A stretch of 64,000 nt of DNA from JAFDYH01 sp049840875 (GCA_049840875.1 JASGJE010000024.1:1-64000), one strand, 5' to 3'. Counted from the first letter of the stretch, positions 42,853 through 52,702 are shown. Program-made: numbers and translations. The notes: a model not told the origin generated them from the letters alone.

Positions 42853-45501
42853 TCAGGAAACTGCTCTTTCTTTTTTCTCCAGCTCCTGTCCCTCGTTTCT
42901 GAAAACCACCGTATTTCCAAACACATCCACCAAAACGGGTTTACTCTTGTCCACGTCACCTGCGAGTATCCTTTTGCTAAGCTGGTTCACAATTTCTTTC
43001 TGAATCAGACGCTTCAACGGCCTTGCTCCAAATTGGGGATCAAATCCCTGATCCGCCAGATATTCCAGGGCATAATCACTGAATTGTAACTGAATTCCGC
43101 TTTGCGCTACCAAATGCTTGAGATTTTCTAACTGTATTTTTACAATTCCAATAATCTCTTTCTTCAGCAAAGGCTGGAACATAATAATCTCGTCCACACG
43201 ATTCAAAAACTCCGGCCTTATCGTTTGACGTAAAAGGTTCATTACATCAATCTTCGCTTTCTCTGTTGCTTCTTCAATATTTCTTTCGTTCACTCCTTGC
43301 CTGCCAGCAGGCAGATTTTCAAAAGCATCCATGATCAGATGACTACCAATATTGCTTGTCATAATAATGATCGTATTCTTGAAATTTACCACACGCCCTT
43401 TATTATCTGTCAACCGGCCGTCGTCGAGAACCTGTAGCAACACATTCCAAACATCCGGATGAGCCTTTTCAATTTCATCCAACAATACGACACTATATGG
43501 CTTGCGGCGTACGGCCTCTGTCAATTGTCCACCTTCATCGTAGCCCACATATCCCGGAGGCGCTCCTACCAACCTGCTCACAGTGTGTTTTTCCTGGTAT
43601 TCGCTCATGTCAATGCGAGTCATCATGCTTTCATCATCAAACAAATATTCCGCAAGCGCCTTGGCCAATTCTGTTTTACCAACACCAGTAGTACCCAGAA
43701 ATATAAATGAGCCGATCGGTTTCTTAGGATCTTGTAATCCTGCCCTGCTTCTGCGAATCGCGTCAGCAACAGCCGTTATCGCCTCTTCCTGGCCCACTAC
43801 TCTTTCATGCAGATGTTCTTCAAGATGCAATAGCTTTTCTTTATCGCCCTGCATCATTTTGGTAACAGGTATACCAGTCGCCTTGGCTACACTTTCTGCA
43901 ATGTCTTCCGCATCTACTTCTTCTTTCAGTAACCTCTTTTCATTAATTGAAGCAAGTTGTTTAGAATACTTGCTGATCTCTTCTTCCTGTTGTTTTATTT
44001 TTCCATAGCGTATTTCAGCTACACGACCATAATCACCATTTCGTTCAGCCTGTTCAGCTTCGATCTTCAGTTGCTCGATTGATGCTTTTGCACTCTGCAC
44101 CTTTTCTACAATCTCTTTTTCTTCTTTCCATTTTGCTTTGAACGTATCACGTTCTACTGAAAGATTGGCTATTTCCGTATTGAGTTCTTTTAATTTCGTT
44201 TCATCGTTTTCCCGTTTTATCGCTTCCCTTTCTATTTCGAGTTGCCGGATTTGCCGTTCAAGCCTGTCCAGTTCCTCGGGCATACTATTCATTTCCAAAC
44301 GAAGCTTTGCAGCGCTTTCATCTATTAAATCAATTGCTTTGTCAGGCAAAAAACGATCTGTTATATATCGGCTTGATAATTCTACTGCCGCTATGATTGC
44401 TTCATCTTTTATGCGAACATGGTGGTGTGTTTCATAACGATCTTTCAAACCACGCAGAATCGAAATTGCATCTTCAACTGTTGGTTCATCGATCATCACT
44501 TTCTGAAAACGGCGCTCCAGCGCTTTATCTTTTTCGAAAAATTTCTGATATTCATTTAAGGTGGTTGCACCAACTGCACGTAGTTCGCCACGGGCTAATG
44601 CAGGTTTCAAAATATTAGCTGCATCCATCGCACCTTCACCTCCACCAGCGCCAACCAGTGTGTGAATTTCATCGATGAATAAGATGATCTCGCCGTCGCT
44701 GCCACTCACTTCTTTTACTACACCTTTCAATCTTTCTTCAAACTCACCTTTATACTTTGCACCGGCGATCAGCTGACCCATGTCAAGAGCATAGATCACT
44801 TTAGATTTGAGATTGTCCGGCACATCGCCATTCACAATCCTATGTGCGATACCTTCGGCTATTGCAGTTTTACCAACACCTGGTTCTCCAACCAGGATCG
44901 GATTATTTTTAGTTCTTCTTGAAAGAATATGAAGTGTTCTGCGAATCTCTTCATCACGACCAATGACCGGATCAAGTTTGCCTTGTCTCGCCAATTCATT
45001 CAGGTTCTTGGCGTATTTATTCAACGCATTAAATTCCTGCGTCTGCGTTTGCGACGTCACGGTTTCACCCTTCCTGAGATCTTTAATAGCGGCAATTAAC
45101 CCTTTCTCTGTAAGGCCAGCATTCTTCAACAATTTGGCAGTGGCATCATTACCCTGTACTATCGCTAACAACAGATGCTCTGGCGTTACAAATTCATCAT
45201 TGAATTGTTTTAATGCAGCTCCTGCACGAAGCACCACATTATTTGCATCACGGCCAATTTGCTGCGCCGCCTCTCCGGACGTCTTTGGCAACTTGCCAAT
45301 TAACTCATCCAACTTGTTATCGACAAGATTCATTGTTACGTTGTTCTTCTTCATCAGGTATTCAACCGGCGAATCCTGTTGATCGAGCAACGCCTTCAGA
45401 ATGTGCTCCGTTTCTATTGTCGGATTCTGTGAATTAAATGCTAATTGCTGCGCTTGTTGCACAGCTTCAGCTGCTTTTATCGTGAAATTTCCTAAGTTCA
45501 T
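42853..45501 (-). CDS. clpB: ATP-dependent disaggregase ClpB
   Basis: ClpB works with DnaK to pull proteins out of aggregates. The 882-residue protein has the Clp_N domain (FTIKAAEAVQQAQQLAFNSQ), the first AAA domain with GEPGVGKTAIAEG, a coiled-coil M domain around residues 400-530 (LDRLERQIRQLEIEREAIKR) and the second AAA domain with GTTGVGKTELAKALAEY. The C-terminal domain ends with GARPLKRLIQKEIVNQLSKRI. The one oddity is an insert, LPAGRQG, after HLIMDAFEN in the second AAA domain. It is encoded by a palindrome and lies in a region that tolerates length changes. A heat-shock sigma-32 or CIRCE-type element was not found upstream. Confidence 0.97.
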   Translation of the reverse strand: MNLGNFTIKAAEAVQQAQQLAFNSQNPTIETEHILKALLDQQDSPVEYLMKKNNVTMNLVDNKLDELIGKLPKTSGEAAQQIGRDANNVVLRAGAALKQFNDEFVTPEHLLLAIVQGNDATAKLLKNAGLTEKGLIAAIKDLRKGETVTSQTQTQEFNALNKYAKNLNELARQGKLDPVIGRDEEIRRTLHILSRRTKNNPILVGEPGVGKTAIAEGIAHRIVNGDVPDNLKSKVIYALDMGQLIAGAKYKGEFEERLKGVVKEVSGSDGEIILFIDEIHTLVGAGGGEGAMDAANILKPALARGELRAVGATTLNEYQKFFEKDKALERRFQKVMIDEPTVEDAISILRGLKDRYETHHHVRIKDEAIIAAVELSSRYITDRFLPDKAIDLIDESAAKLRLEMNSMPEELDRLERQIRQLEIEREAIKRENDETKLKELNTEIANLSVERDTFKAKWKEEKEIVEKVQSAKASIEQLKIEAEQAERNGDYGRVAEIRYGKIKQQEEEISKYSKQLASINEKRLLKEEVDAEDIAESVAKATGIPVTKMMQGDKEKLLHLEEHLHERVVGQEEAITAVADAIRRSRAGLQDPKKPIGSFIFLGTTGVGKTELAKALAEYLFDDESMMTRIDMSEYQEKHTVSRLVGAPPGYVGYDEGGQLTEAVRRKPYSVVLLDEIEKAHPDVWNVLLQVLDDGRLTDNKGRVVNFKNTIIIMTSNIGSHLIMDAFENLPAGRQGVNERNIEEATEKAKIDVMNLLRQTIRPEFLNRVDEIIMFQPLLKKEIIGIVKIQLENLKHLVAQSGIQLQFSDYALEYLADQGFDPQFGARPLKRLIQKEIVNQLSKRILAGDVDKSKPVLVDVFGNTVVFRNEGQELEKKERAVS
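43298..43313. repeat. Palindromic 16-bp element inserted in frame in clpB
   Basis: TGCCTGC-CA-GCAGGCA is a perfect 7-bp arm palindrome. On the minus strand it encodes LPAGRQ, absent from standard ClpB at this position. It looks like a small mobile repeat that keeps the reading frame. Confidence 0.65.
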
Positions 45502-45662
45502 AATATAAGTTATAAGTTGAACAAAAATGAAAAGCTAATAGTGAAAAATGAAAAATACAGCAGAGGTCGTTTTATCCTTTAAGACTTTTATTTTTCACTG
45601 TTCATTTTTAAATATTCATTTAGAATTATCAAATCATAATCCAAGCCAAAAATTCCGTAAGA

Positions 45663-46712
45663 ATGTCATATAAAATCAGCTCTATCTGCATGAAAGTCAT
45701 GATTGTATCAGCTTTTCTGCTATTATTTCAGCCGTTGTTTGCTCAAAGTTTTTCCGAGTTGGATGCCGCCCTTGAAAAAAATAAAAAGCAGATGGGTAAT
45801 AACCTGGTCGCTTTGGTATGGAAGGATACGATGGTTCATAAAAAAGAACTCGGCGATTTTAATACAAAAACTGCAGCGCCAATTGGTTCGGCAAGTAAGT
45901 GGCTGACCGCTGCATTGACAATGATTATGGTTGATGAAGGTAAAATTTCCATCGATGATAAAATAACGAAATGGTTGCCGGAGTACGCGAAATATGGAAA
46001 GAACTACATCACAATCCGTTATTGCCTATCCAATTTTACAGGTATTCAACAGGATGAAAAGTTTCTGCAAAAAATGTTTGACCGTAAAAAATTTGCCACA
46101 CTGGAAGATGAAGTGAACTCCTATGCCGCTCATGAAATTCAAACCAATCCAGGAACCGAATTCCGGTTTAGTGACTATGGTTTTAATATCGTTGGAAGGA
46201 TTTTAGAAATAGTTAGCAAACGACGTTTTGATATATTGATCCGGCAAAAATTGTTCGTTCCTCTTGCCATGCGCAGAACATCGTTTTCAGATATGAGTGG
46301 CGGCACAGTCGATCCTGCAAACGGCGCTCAATCCTGTGGAGATGACTATATCAAATTTCTTGCAATGCTTTTAAACAAAGGCAAGTTTGGTGATAAACAA
46401 ATTATTTCTGAAAAATCGGTGAATCAACTACTGGAAATTCAAACTACGCCGGATAAAATAAAATACACTCCGAAAGTAACATTGGGTGACAATTATGCAT
46501 TGGGTAGTTGGGTATTGGATTACGACGCTAGTGGTAAAGGAACAGTATTTAGTTGCCCTGGATTCAATGGAACATGGGCTGTGCTTGACTATTGCAGAGC
46601 CTATGCTTATTTTGTTTTACCCAAAGCATCGACTGATGATGATAAAAATACCGGTGATAAACCTGTGAAGGACTTAATTGATCAGCAGATAAATTCAGCG
46701 AATTGTAAATAA
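45663..46712 (+). CDS. Exported serine hydrolase, beta-lactamase/DD-peptidase fold
   Basis: A 349-residue protein with a signal peptide (VMIVSAFLLLFQPLFAQ), cleaved before SFSELD. The beta-lactamase-family SxxK nucleophile is in IGSASKWLTAALTM, the second motif YxN-like element is FSDYGFNIVGR, and a long C-terminal domain ends in VLPKASTDD. This class C-like fold includes esterases, DD-peptidases and aminopeptidases, so substrate cannot be assigned. It is the kind of periplasmic hydrolase that is common in Bacteroidetes. Two initiation ATGs (45663, 45690) are possible. It converges with xylA across a perfect palindrome. Confidence 0.85.
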   Translation: MSYKISSICMKVMIVSAFLLLFQPLFAQSFSELDAALEKNKKQMGNNLVALVWKDTMVHKKELGDFNTKTAAPIGSASKWLTAALTMIMVDEGKISIDDKITKWLPEYAKYGKNYITIRYCLSNFTGIQQDEKFLQKMFDRKKFATLEDEVNSYAAHEIQTNPGTEFRFSDYGFNIVGRILEIVSKRRFDILIRQKLFVPLAMRRTSFSDMSGGTVDPANGAQSCGDDYIKFLAMLLNKGKFGDKQIISEKSVNQLLEIQTTPDKIKYTPKVTLGDNYALGSWVLDYDASGKGTVFSCPGFNGTWAVLDYCRAYAYFVLPKASTDDDKNTGDKPVKDLIDQQINSANCK

Positions 46713-46713
46713 A

Positions 46714-46749
46714 AAAGGTTGTCAACTTTTGCAAAAGTTGACAACCTTT
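46714..46749. terminator. Perfect 17-bp palindrome between the convergent serine hydrolase and xylA genes
   Basis: AAAGGTTGTCAACTTTT and AAAAGTTGACAACCTTT are exact inverted repeats around GC, starting one base after the stop of the serine hydrolase. With A/T flanks on both sides it can terminate both strands. Confidence 0.8.
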
Positions 46750-46779
46750 CCTCCAAATCATAAATCTGACATCAGACAT

Positions 46780-48108
46780 TTAGATATACTGGTTGATAAT
46801 ATTTTCTAACCATTCCTGTTTGCCACTTAATTGCTTTGGCTCTCCATTAGAAATTGCAAAATCTCTTAAGTCTTCCAATTTCAATTTACCATCTTCGTAT
46901 TCTTTGCCTTTACCACTATCAAAAGAAGCGTAACGGTCTTTGCGGATTTTTTTATAAGCCGATTTCTGTAAAATATTGTCAGCAATTACCAGTGAGCGGG
47001 CAAATGCATCCATACCGCCGATATGTGCATGGAATATATCTTCGAGATCAGTTGAGTTTCTTCTTGTCTTAGCGTCGAAGTTTACACCGCCACCGGCAAA
47101 ACCACCTGCTTCGAGTATAATCAATACACTTTCAACAAGCTCATTGAGATTTGTTGGAAACTGATCCGTATCCCACCCATTTTGATAATCGCCTCTGTTT
47201 GCATCAATACTGCCAAGCATGCCAGCGTCGGCTGCTACCTGCAACTCATGTTGAAATGTATGACCCGCCAACGTTGCATGGTTTACTTCAACATTCAATT
47301 TGAAATCTTTTTCCAAACCATACTTATGAAGGAAGCCAATTACAGTTGCACTATCATAATCATATTGGTGCTTTGTTGGTTCACAAGGTTTCGGTTCAAT
47401 GAAAAATACGCCCTTGAAACCTTGTTTGCGGGCATAATCTTTAGCCATGTTCAGGAAACGACCCAGATGATCTATTTCCCGTTTCATATTTGTATTCAAT
47501 AAAGTCATGTAGCCTTCACGACCGCCCCAGAAAACATAATTCTCGCCACCTAATGCAATTGTTGCGTCAAGAGCATTTTTCACTTGTGTACCCGCATAGG
47601 CAACTGCAGCAAAATCCGGATTTGTTGAAGCGCCATTCATATATCGCGGATTGCTGAATACATTGGCCGTACCCCACAATAATTTTACACCACTCGCTGC
47701 CTGTTTTTGTTTTGCATAATCAACGACAGCCTGCATGCGGCTTTCATACTCTTTGATCGTTCCGCCTTCGTCTACCATATCTACATCGTGAAAACAATAA
47801 TAGGGAACGCCAAGCTTTGTAATAAATTCAAAAGCCGCATCCATTTTATCTTTTGCACGCCCAACAGCATCATTTGCTACATCCCACGGGAAATGTTTGG
47901 TACCGGGTCCAAATGGATCTGCTCCGGTATTGCAGAAGGTATGCCAGTAACAAACGGCAAAACGAAGAAATTCCTTCATCGTTTTACCTGCTATAATTCT
48001 GTTCTCATCATACCATTTATAGGCCAAAGGGTTATCACTTTGCGGCCCTTCATAGTTGATCTTTCCAATACCGGGAAAAAATTCTTTACTACCAGTAACG
48101 ATGCTCAT
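46780..48108 (-). CDS. xylA: Xylose isomerase
   Basis: XylA converts D-xylose to D-xylulose. The 442-residue protein has the class II length. Landmarks are KEFFPGIGKINYEGPQSDN, FAVCYWHTFCNTGADPFG, YYCFHDVDMVDEGGTIKEYE with the catalytic histidine and acid, VFWGGREGYMTLLNTNMKRE and the metal-binding FFIEPKPCEPTKHQYDYD and NVEVNHATLAGHTF. The C-terminal SIDANRGDYQNGWDTDQFP completes the metal site. It is the second gene after xylB on the minus strand, separated by 126 AT-rich bases that contain a 10-base inverted repeat, TTAATTGTTT/AAACAATTAA. Confidence 0.97.
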   Translation of the reverse strand: MSIVTGSKEFFPGIGKINYEGPQSDNPLAYKWYDENRIIAGKTMKEFLRFAVCYWHTFCNTGADPFGPGTKHFPWDVANDAVGRAKDKMDAAFEFITKLGVPYYCFHDVDMVDEGGTIKEYESRMQAVVDYAKQKQAASGVKLLWGTANVFSNPRYMNGASTNPDFAAVAYAGTQVKNALDATIALGGENYVFWGGREGYMTLLNTNMKREIDHLGRFLNMAKDYARKQGFKGVFFIEPKPCEPTKHQYDYDSATVIGFLHKYGLEKDFKLNVEVNHATLAGHTFQHELQVAADAGMLGSIDANRGDYQNGWDTDQFPTNLNELVESVLIILEAGGFAGGGVNFDAKTRRNSTDLEDIFHAHIGGMDAFARSLVIADNILQKSAYKKIRKDRYASFDSGKGKEYEDGKLKLEDLRDFAISNGEPKQLSGKQEWLENIINQYI

Positions 48109-48234
48109 AAAAATTGTATTTAAAAAAAGTAAAAATTAAAAAAGATTTTCTGATTGCTTAATTGTTTTATTGTTATTGATTGATTCATTTAATCATCATG
48201 ATAATTAGCAATAGAACCATTAAACAATTAATAA

Positions 48235-49722
48235 CTATCTACTCATTATCAACGCCAGATCCTTTCTCCACAATTGATAAGCCTCTTCATATTGCTTCTT
48301 TTTCTTTTTCTCAGGTTTGATTATTTCAAGTTTCTTCATTCCGGAGAATGCATCTTTTTGATTCTTATAATAACCTAATCCCAATCCCGCTCCGCGTGCA
48401 GCGCCTGCAGAACCATCGGTATTATACAGTTCAACTGTACAATCGGTGATATTGGTAAACGCCTCTGCAAACAACGGGCTTAAGAACATATTTGCCTTGC
48501 CTGCGCGGATAAGTTTTGGACTCATTCCATTTTCCCGCATAATGTCGAGGCCATAACGGAATGAATAAGCGATTCCTTGTTGCGCTGCGCGGAAAATATG
48601 CGATTGTGTATGATGGTTTAAATCGAAATGCATAAAATGACCGCCTATCAATTTATTATTCAGCATTCGTTCTGCGCCATTACCAAAAGGCAATACTCTT
48701 AATCCATCACAACCAATAGAAATAGTTTGCGCTTCAGCAGTTATCTCATCATATTTTTTCAACGGAGCAATCACGTCACGCACCCACCGATTGAGAATAC
48801 CAGTACCATTAATACAAAGTAATACCCCGGTTCTGACTTTATCATTCGAATGATTGACATGTGCGAATGTATTCACTCTTGATTGCGGATCATATGTCAG
48901 CTTATCGCTTACGCCATAGATCACACCAGAAGTTCCTGCAGTAGCTGCTACTTCACCCGGCTCGAATACGTTTAATGATAAAGCATTATTGGGTTGATCG
49001 CCTGCTTTATAAGTGACAGGTATACCTTCTTTTAAAGATAATCCATCAGCAATAGCTTTTGTAACAAATCCATGTGATGAAAAAAGAGGTTGAACAGCTG
49101 GGATAATATCTTCGTCGAACCCATAGGTTTCGAAAACATCTTTGGATAAACGTTCTTTTTTAAAATCCCAGAATATTCCTTCTGATAAAGCAGAGATACT
49201 TGTTGTTGCAACTCCTGTCAGTTTCATTGCAATAAAATCTCCGGGCAACATCACCTTATCAATCTTTTTATAAATTGAAGGTTCATTCTTCTTTACCCAG
49301 GCAAGTTTAGATGCTGTAAAATTGCCTGGAGAATTCAACAAATGAGAAAGTGCTTTCTTTTTACCTATCTCGGAAAAAGCTTTTTCGCCAAATTCAACAG
49401 CACGGCTATCGCACCATATAATTGAATTACGCAAAACTTTTTGTTGCTTATCTACCACTACCAATCCATGCATTTGATAGGCAATTCCGATAGCTGCAAT
49501 ATCTTTCGGATTATATTTTCCGCTTGCATTCGCTCTTAAAATTGCATGCTGTACGTGATCCCACCATGTATCAGGCGACTGTTCTGCCCAACCTGTTTTC
49601 AATGCGATCACGGGGTTCTCTTCATCAGGATACTGAACAGTAGCAAGTATTTCCTGTGTGTCTGCATCGATAACTGAAACTTTTATAGAAGACGTTCCTA
49701 AATCTATACCGAGTAGAAGCAT
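48235..49722 (-). CDS. xylB: Xylulokinase
   Basis: XylB phosphorylates D-xylulose to feed the pentose phosphate pathway. The 495-residue FGGY kinase starts LLLGIDLGTSSIKVSVIDA, has the conserved DTWWDHVQHAILRAN and AIGIAYQMHGLVVVD, the catalytic aspartate region and the phosphate loop VAATAGTSGVIYGVSD, then the ADP-site GNGAERMLNNKLIGGHFMHF and LIRAGKANMFLSPLFAEAF. Gene order xylB then xylA, divergent from an AraC-type gene, makes a xylose-use unit. No xylose transporter is in the window. Confidence 0.96.
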   Translation of the reverse strand: MLLLGIDLGTSSIKVSVIDADTQEILATVQYPDEENPVIALKTGWAEQSPDTWWDHVQHAILRANASGKYNPKDIAAIGIAYQMHGLVVVDKQQKVLRNSIIWCDSRAVEFGEKAFSEIGKKKALSHLLNSPGNFTASKLAWVKKNEPSIYKKIDKVMLPGDFIAMKLTGVATTSISALSEGIFWDFKKERLSKDVFETYGFDEDIIPAVQPLFSSHGFVTKAIADGLSLKEGIPVTYKAGDQPNNALSLNVFEPGEVAATAGTSGVIYGVSDKLTYDPQSRVNTFAHVNHSNDKVRTGVLLCINGTGILNRWVRDVIAPLKKYDEITAEAQTISIGCDGLRVLPFGNGAERMLNNKLIGGHFMHFDLNHHTQSHIFRAAQQGIAYSFRYGLDIMRENGMSPKLIRAGKANMFLSPLFAEAFTNITDCTVELYNTDGSAGAARGAGLGLGYYKNQKDAFSGMKKLEIIKPEKKKKKQYEEAYQLWRKDLALIMSR

Positions 49723-49780
49723 ATGGCAATCATTTTCGAATTGCTAAGGTAAAAGCAGCTTAAACAAATACCTTCTACTT

Positions 49781-49788
49781 TATTTTTG
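49781..49788 (+). promoter_or_regulatory. Possible -7 box TATTTTTG for the AraC-type regulator
   Basis: An exact TAnnTTTG match about 67 bases before the ATG at 49855. It lies 28 bases from the opposite-strand box at 49816, so the divergent promoters overlap. Confidence 0.4.
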
Positions 49789-49815
49789 AAAACTGAAACT
49801 ATTTTAATAAAAATC

Positions 49816-49823
49816 CAAAAATA
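49816..49823 (-). promoter_or_regulatory. Possible -7 box TATTTTTG for xylB
   Basis: A TAnnTTTG match on the minus strand, about 94 bases before the xylB start. Its position within the 132-base divergent region fits control by the neighbouring regulator. Confidence 0.4.
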
Positions 49824-49854
49824 GTCACATATTTATGCTTAAGATAGTTACATT

Positions 49855-50703
49855 ATGAAGTTACTGATCGAAAAATTGCCGTTATCTGAAAATACTTCGT
49901 TTGTTGCAAGAACTTACCGTACCCCGCACTTTGAAGTGCCGTGGCATCAGCATATCGAATGTGAACTGATTTTATTCACACAGGGAAAAGGAACTGCATT
50001 CGTTGGCAATTATATTGGAGAGTTTGAACCCGGAGATGTGTATTTTCTTGGAGCCGATTTACCACATACATTTCAGCCTGGAAAAGGAATAAAGACAAGC
50101 GCCGTTGTCGTTCAATTCCGCGAAGATTTCTGGGGAACTGATTTTCTTGAATTACCTGAAAACAAAAACACACGCAAGCTATTTAATAAAGCAGCACGAG
50201 GATTAAAACTGTACGGAAAATGCAAGCAACAACTGAATAGTTTAATAAAAGAACTGGAAGATGCCGAAGGATTGCAACGTATCATTTGTCTTTGTAATTG
50301 TTTACAAACCATATCACTTTCCAATCAATACAATCTTATATCAACACAGGAAATAAAACAGTTGAATGCGAAGCATAAAGAACGAATCGATGCAGTTTTC
50401 CAATATACTATTGAAAACTTCCAGGAGCCAATTCAACTATCTACAGTGGCGCGAACAGCAGGACTAAGTGTTCCTGCATTTTGCAATTATTTCAAAAAAA
50501 GCACCAAGAAAACGTATATCGATTTTCTGAATGAAATCCGCATTGGTCATGCCTGCAAATTGTTAAATGACACTCAAAAAGCAGTTATGGATGTTTGTTA
50601 TGAAAGCGGGTTCAACACGCTGGCTAATTTCAATAAACAATTTCTGAAGCAGAAAAAGACAACGCCATCCGGCTTTCGCAAGGCCTTGAATGCTGCGAAA
50701 TAA
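49855..50703 (+). CDS. AraC-family transcriptional regulator, probable xylose regulator
   Basis: A 282-residue regulator. The N-terminal cupin sensor domain (about 1-100) reads EVPWHQHIECELILFTQGKG and GEFEPGDVYFLGADLPHTF. The C-terminal AraC DNA-binding domain has ENFQEPIQLSTVARTAGLS, AFCNYFKKSTKKTYIDFLN and VCYESGFNTLANFNKQFLK, the double helix-turn-helix pattern. Because it is divergent from xylB-xylA with overlapping promoter boxes it most likely senses xylose and controls them. The sugar specificity is inference from position. The family motif near the second helix (GFxSxxxFNxxFxxxxG) is present as GFNTLANFNKQFLKQKK. Confidence 0.92.
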   Translation: MKLLIEKLPLSENTSFVARTYRTPHFEVPWHQHIECELILFTQGKGTAFVGNYIGEFEPGDVYFLGADLPHTFQPGKGIKTSAVVVQFREDFWGTDFLELPENKNTRKLFNKAARGLKLYGKCKQQLNSLIKELEDAEGLQRIICLCNCLQTISLSNQYNLISTQEIKQLNAKHKERIDAVFQYTIENFQEPIQLSTVARTAGLSVPAFCNYFKKSTKKTYIDFLNEIRIGHACKLLNDTQKAVMDVCYESGFNTLANFNKQFLKQKKTTPSGFRKALNAAK

Positions 50704-50777
50704 AATGTAAGTCCCGATTGCTTAACACAGCCGGGACTATTCAAATAATTTCAAACGATTCCACAACTTTCAATATC

Positions 50778-52694
50778 CTATCCTCCTTTCTTCACTAAAA
50801 CAATTTTATTCCTGTCTGCTTTGTACACAGACTCGTAAAAACTTACAAGATCCTTATAATCCGTTGATGGGAACCGGCCACTGAATTGCTCCATACTACG
50901 GTAATAATAAATTTTATTGCCGTTTATTTTTACACTGCTGCTATACTTTCCGAATTTGTTTGAAATGCTGGCATCCTGAGGTTTTGACTCCAGTTCATAC
51001 CCTTCTGGCAATTCTATTTCCACACTATCGATATCAGTATACTCAAACTTTAATACAACATCATATTTTCGGTCATCATCATCTTTAAGTCGCCTGTGTG
51101 ATCTCGTCATAACGTTTGGAACGATAAAAAGACGTTTACCTGTAATCGTTGCATAGTTACTGACCGAGATATCGAGATTCTCGTTTACAGAAGGCAGAGT
51201 AGCTTTATTTTCTTTATAATTGAATGAGTTGATATCGTAGGTAGCAAAGTCAAAATGCTCATGCAAGTATTCTTTTACCTTATCTTTTGACAATGCATTA
51301 ATGACCTCCTGTATTTCATCTTGTTGTTCAGCTTCATATTTTGAATCTGCTTTTACGGTAAGCGTACCTTCATCATCCAGTTTCGCATTGATATGTCGCA
51401 ACTGCAGATTCTCTTTAATGCCGTATTTTGGAGTATGCACGAGTTTACCACCATTCTCATCAATCAGCAGACCATATCTATCACTTGTAAAATCACTGAG
51501 ATAACCCGCCGGTAATGTTTGACTTGTACATTCCAACCAAACTGTATCATTTTTTACAGGCGCAAATAGTATTACATGATTGAATTGTTGGGAAGGAAAA
51601 TCTTCTGTGATATACTGTGCATTGCTGCCTGCTCTTATTACCGTATAGAACGATTGTATGCCCGCTTCTTTTAAAAGACTATACATATAATTAGAGAGAG
51701 CTTTACAATCGCCATAACCTTTGGTTCCAACATAATTTGCATCAAAGGGTTGCCAACCACCAATCCCTAACTGAACACTGATGTATCTCGTATTCTTCTG
51801 CATATATTCATACAGCAGTTGTATCTTTTTCTTTGTATCAGTTATTCCATCGGTAAGTTCATGTACTTTTTGTTTCACTCCCGCAGGTAATACGTCGCGG
51901 TTTTGCTTTAATGCATACACAAATTTTCCAAAATCCTGCCATGTGGCCATATTGCCTTTGTAATCGTCTACCTGGAAATCTGTTGGCCCGTAAATAACAA
52001 CCGTTGTCAACTCATGCCAGGCCGGTTCATAAGGCTCTTTTAAAAGGGCAGGCATTTCTTTTGTGCTCCACGTAGTTATCGTTTTATTTTTTTCAGAAGA
52101 TTTTACAGGCTCACTTGCATACTTATAGGCTTTGTACCGGAACTGGTAATCTGTCGGACAGATAACGCTCATCTGGCTTTTCTCTACAGACATTTTTTCT
52201 CCACCTTGCGGTGACCACATGGGAAAAAATAGCGTGTTGTTGTAAGAAATTTCTACATCATACTCAATTGTGTAAGGATACACTTTGTAATAAAAATTAT
52301 GATGCTTCACGCGATTATCATCTATCAAGTTATTATCTCCTACCCCACTGAAATCCTGTAGATCTTTATACTTCATTTTCTTGATTTGCTTTCCCATCGC
52401 ATCATACAAGTATCCTTCAACCGACGAAACTTGGCGAAGCTTGTCGTAGTATTCTGAAAAGTCGGCCCACTTGTCGCCGTTTTCATTCAATACTGTAATA
52501 ACATAATGATTCTTTTCTACTGCGTTTTTTACACTGTTAATCTCAAAACGAATATCCTCCATTCTCAGCACAACATCTGCATTCTTCAGTAAAGAAGCCG
52601 GAATCTTCGAAACCGCGTAATCTCCATCGCCTGCATAGCATGCCAATGAAATGGCGAAACAAAGAGATATTGTAATCGTTAACCTGTTTCTCAT
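50778..52694 (-). CDS. Exported DUF3857/transglutaminase-like protein with intact active-site cysteine
   Basis: A 638-residue protein with a signal peptide (ISLCFAISLACYAGDGDY), an N-terminal DUF3857 domain (to about 270) and a papain-like transglutaminase domain. The catalytic pattern is kept: C330 in GYGDCKALSNYM, histidine in QFNHVILF and an acid in VWLECTS, where Glu replaces the common Asp. The C-terminal third is beta-type. It is the last of three tandem paralogs on the minus strand and starts 8 bases after the second gene. Role unknown; cell-surface crosslinking or protease-like activity is possible. Confidence 0.9.
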   Translation of the reverse strand: MRNRLTITISLCFAISLACYAGDGDYAVSKIPASLLKNADVVLRMEDIRFEINSVKNAVEKNHYVITVLNENGDKWADFSEYYDKLRQVSSVEGYLYDAMGKQIKKMKYKDLQDFSGVGDNNLIDDNRVKHHNFYYKVYPYTIEYDVEISYNNTLFFPMWSPQGGEKMSVEKSQMSVICPTDYQFRYKAYKYASEPVKSSEKNKTITTWSTKEMPALLKEPYEPAWHELTTVVIYGPTDFQVDDYKGNMATWQDFGKFVYALKQNRDVLPAGVKQKVHELTDGITDTKKKIQLLYEYMQKNTRYISVQLGIGGWQPFDANYVGTKGYGDCKALSNYMYSLLKEAGIQSFYTVIRAGSNAQYITEDFPSQQFNHVILFAPVKNDTVWLECTSQTLPAGYLSDFTSDRYGLLIDENGGKLVHTPKYGIKENLQLRHINAKLDDEGTLTVKADSKYEAEQQDEIQEVINALSKDKVKEYLHEHFDFATYDINSFNYKENKATLPSVNENLDISVSNYATITGKRLFIVPNVMTRSHRRLKDDDDRKYDVVLKFEYTDIDSVEIELPEGYELESKPQDASISNKFGKYSSSVKINGNKIYYYRSMEQFSGRFPSTDYKDLVSFYESVYKADRNKIVLVKKGG

Positions 52695-52702
52695 AGTCGG
52701 GT

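Noticed and set aside
48109..48234. Operator between xylB and xylA (TTAATTGTTT/AAACAATTAA)
   Set aside because: The arms are 54 bases apart in AT-rich DNA and could occur by chance; kept only as a note in the xylA entry.
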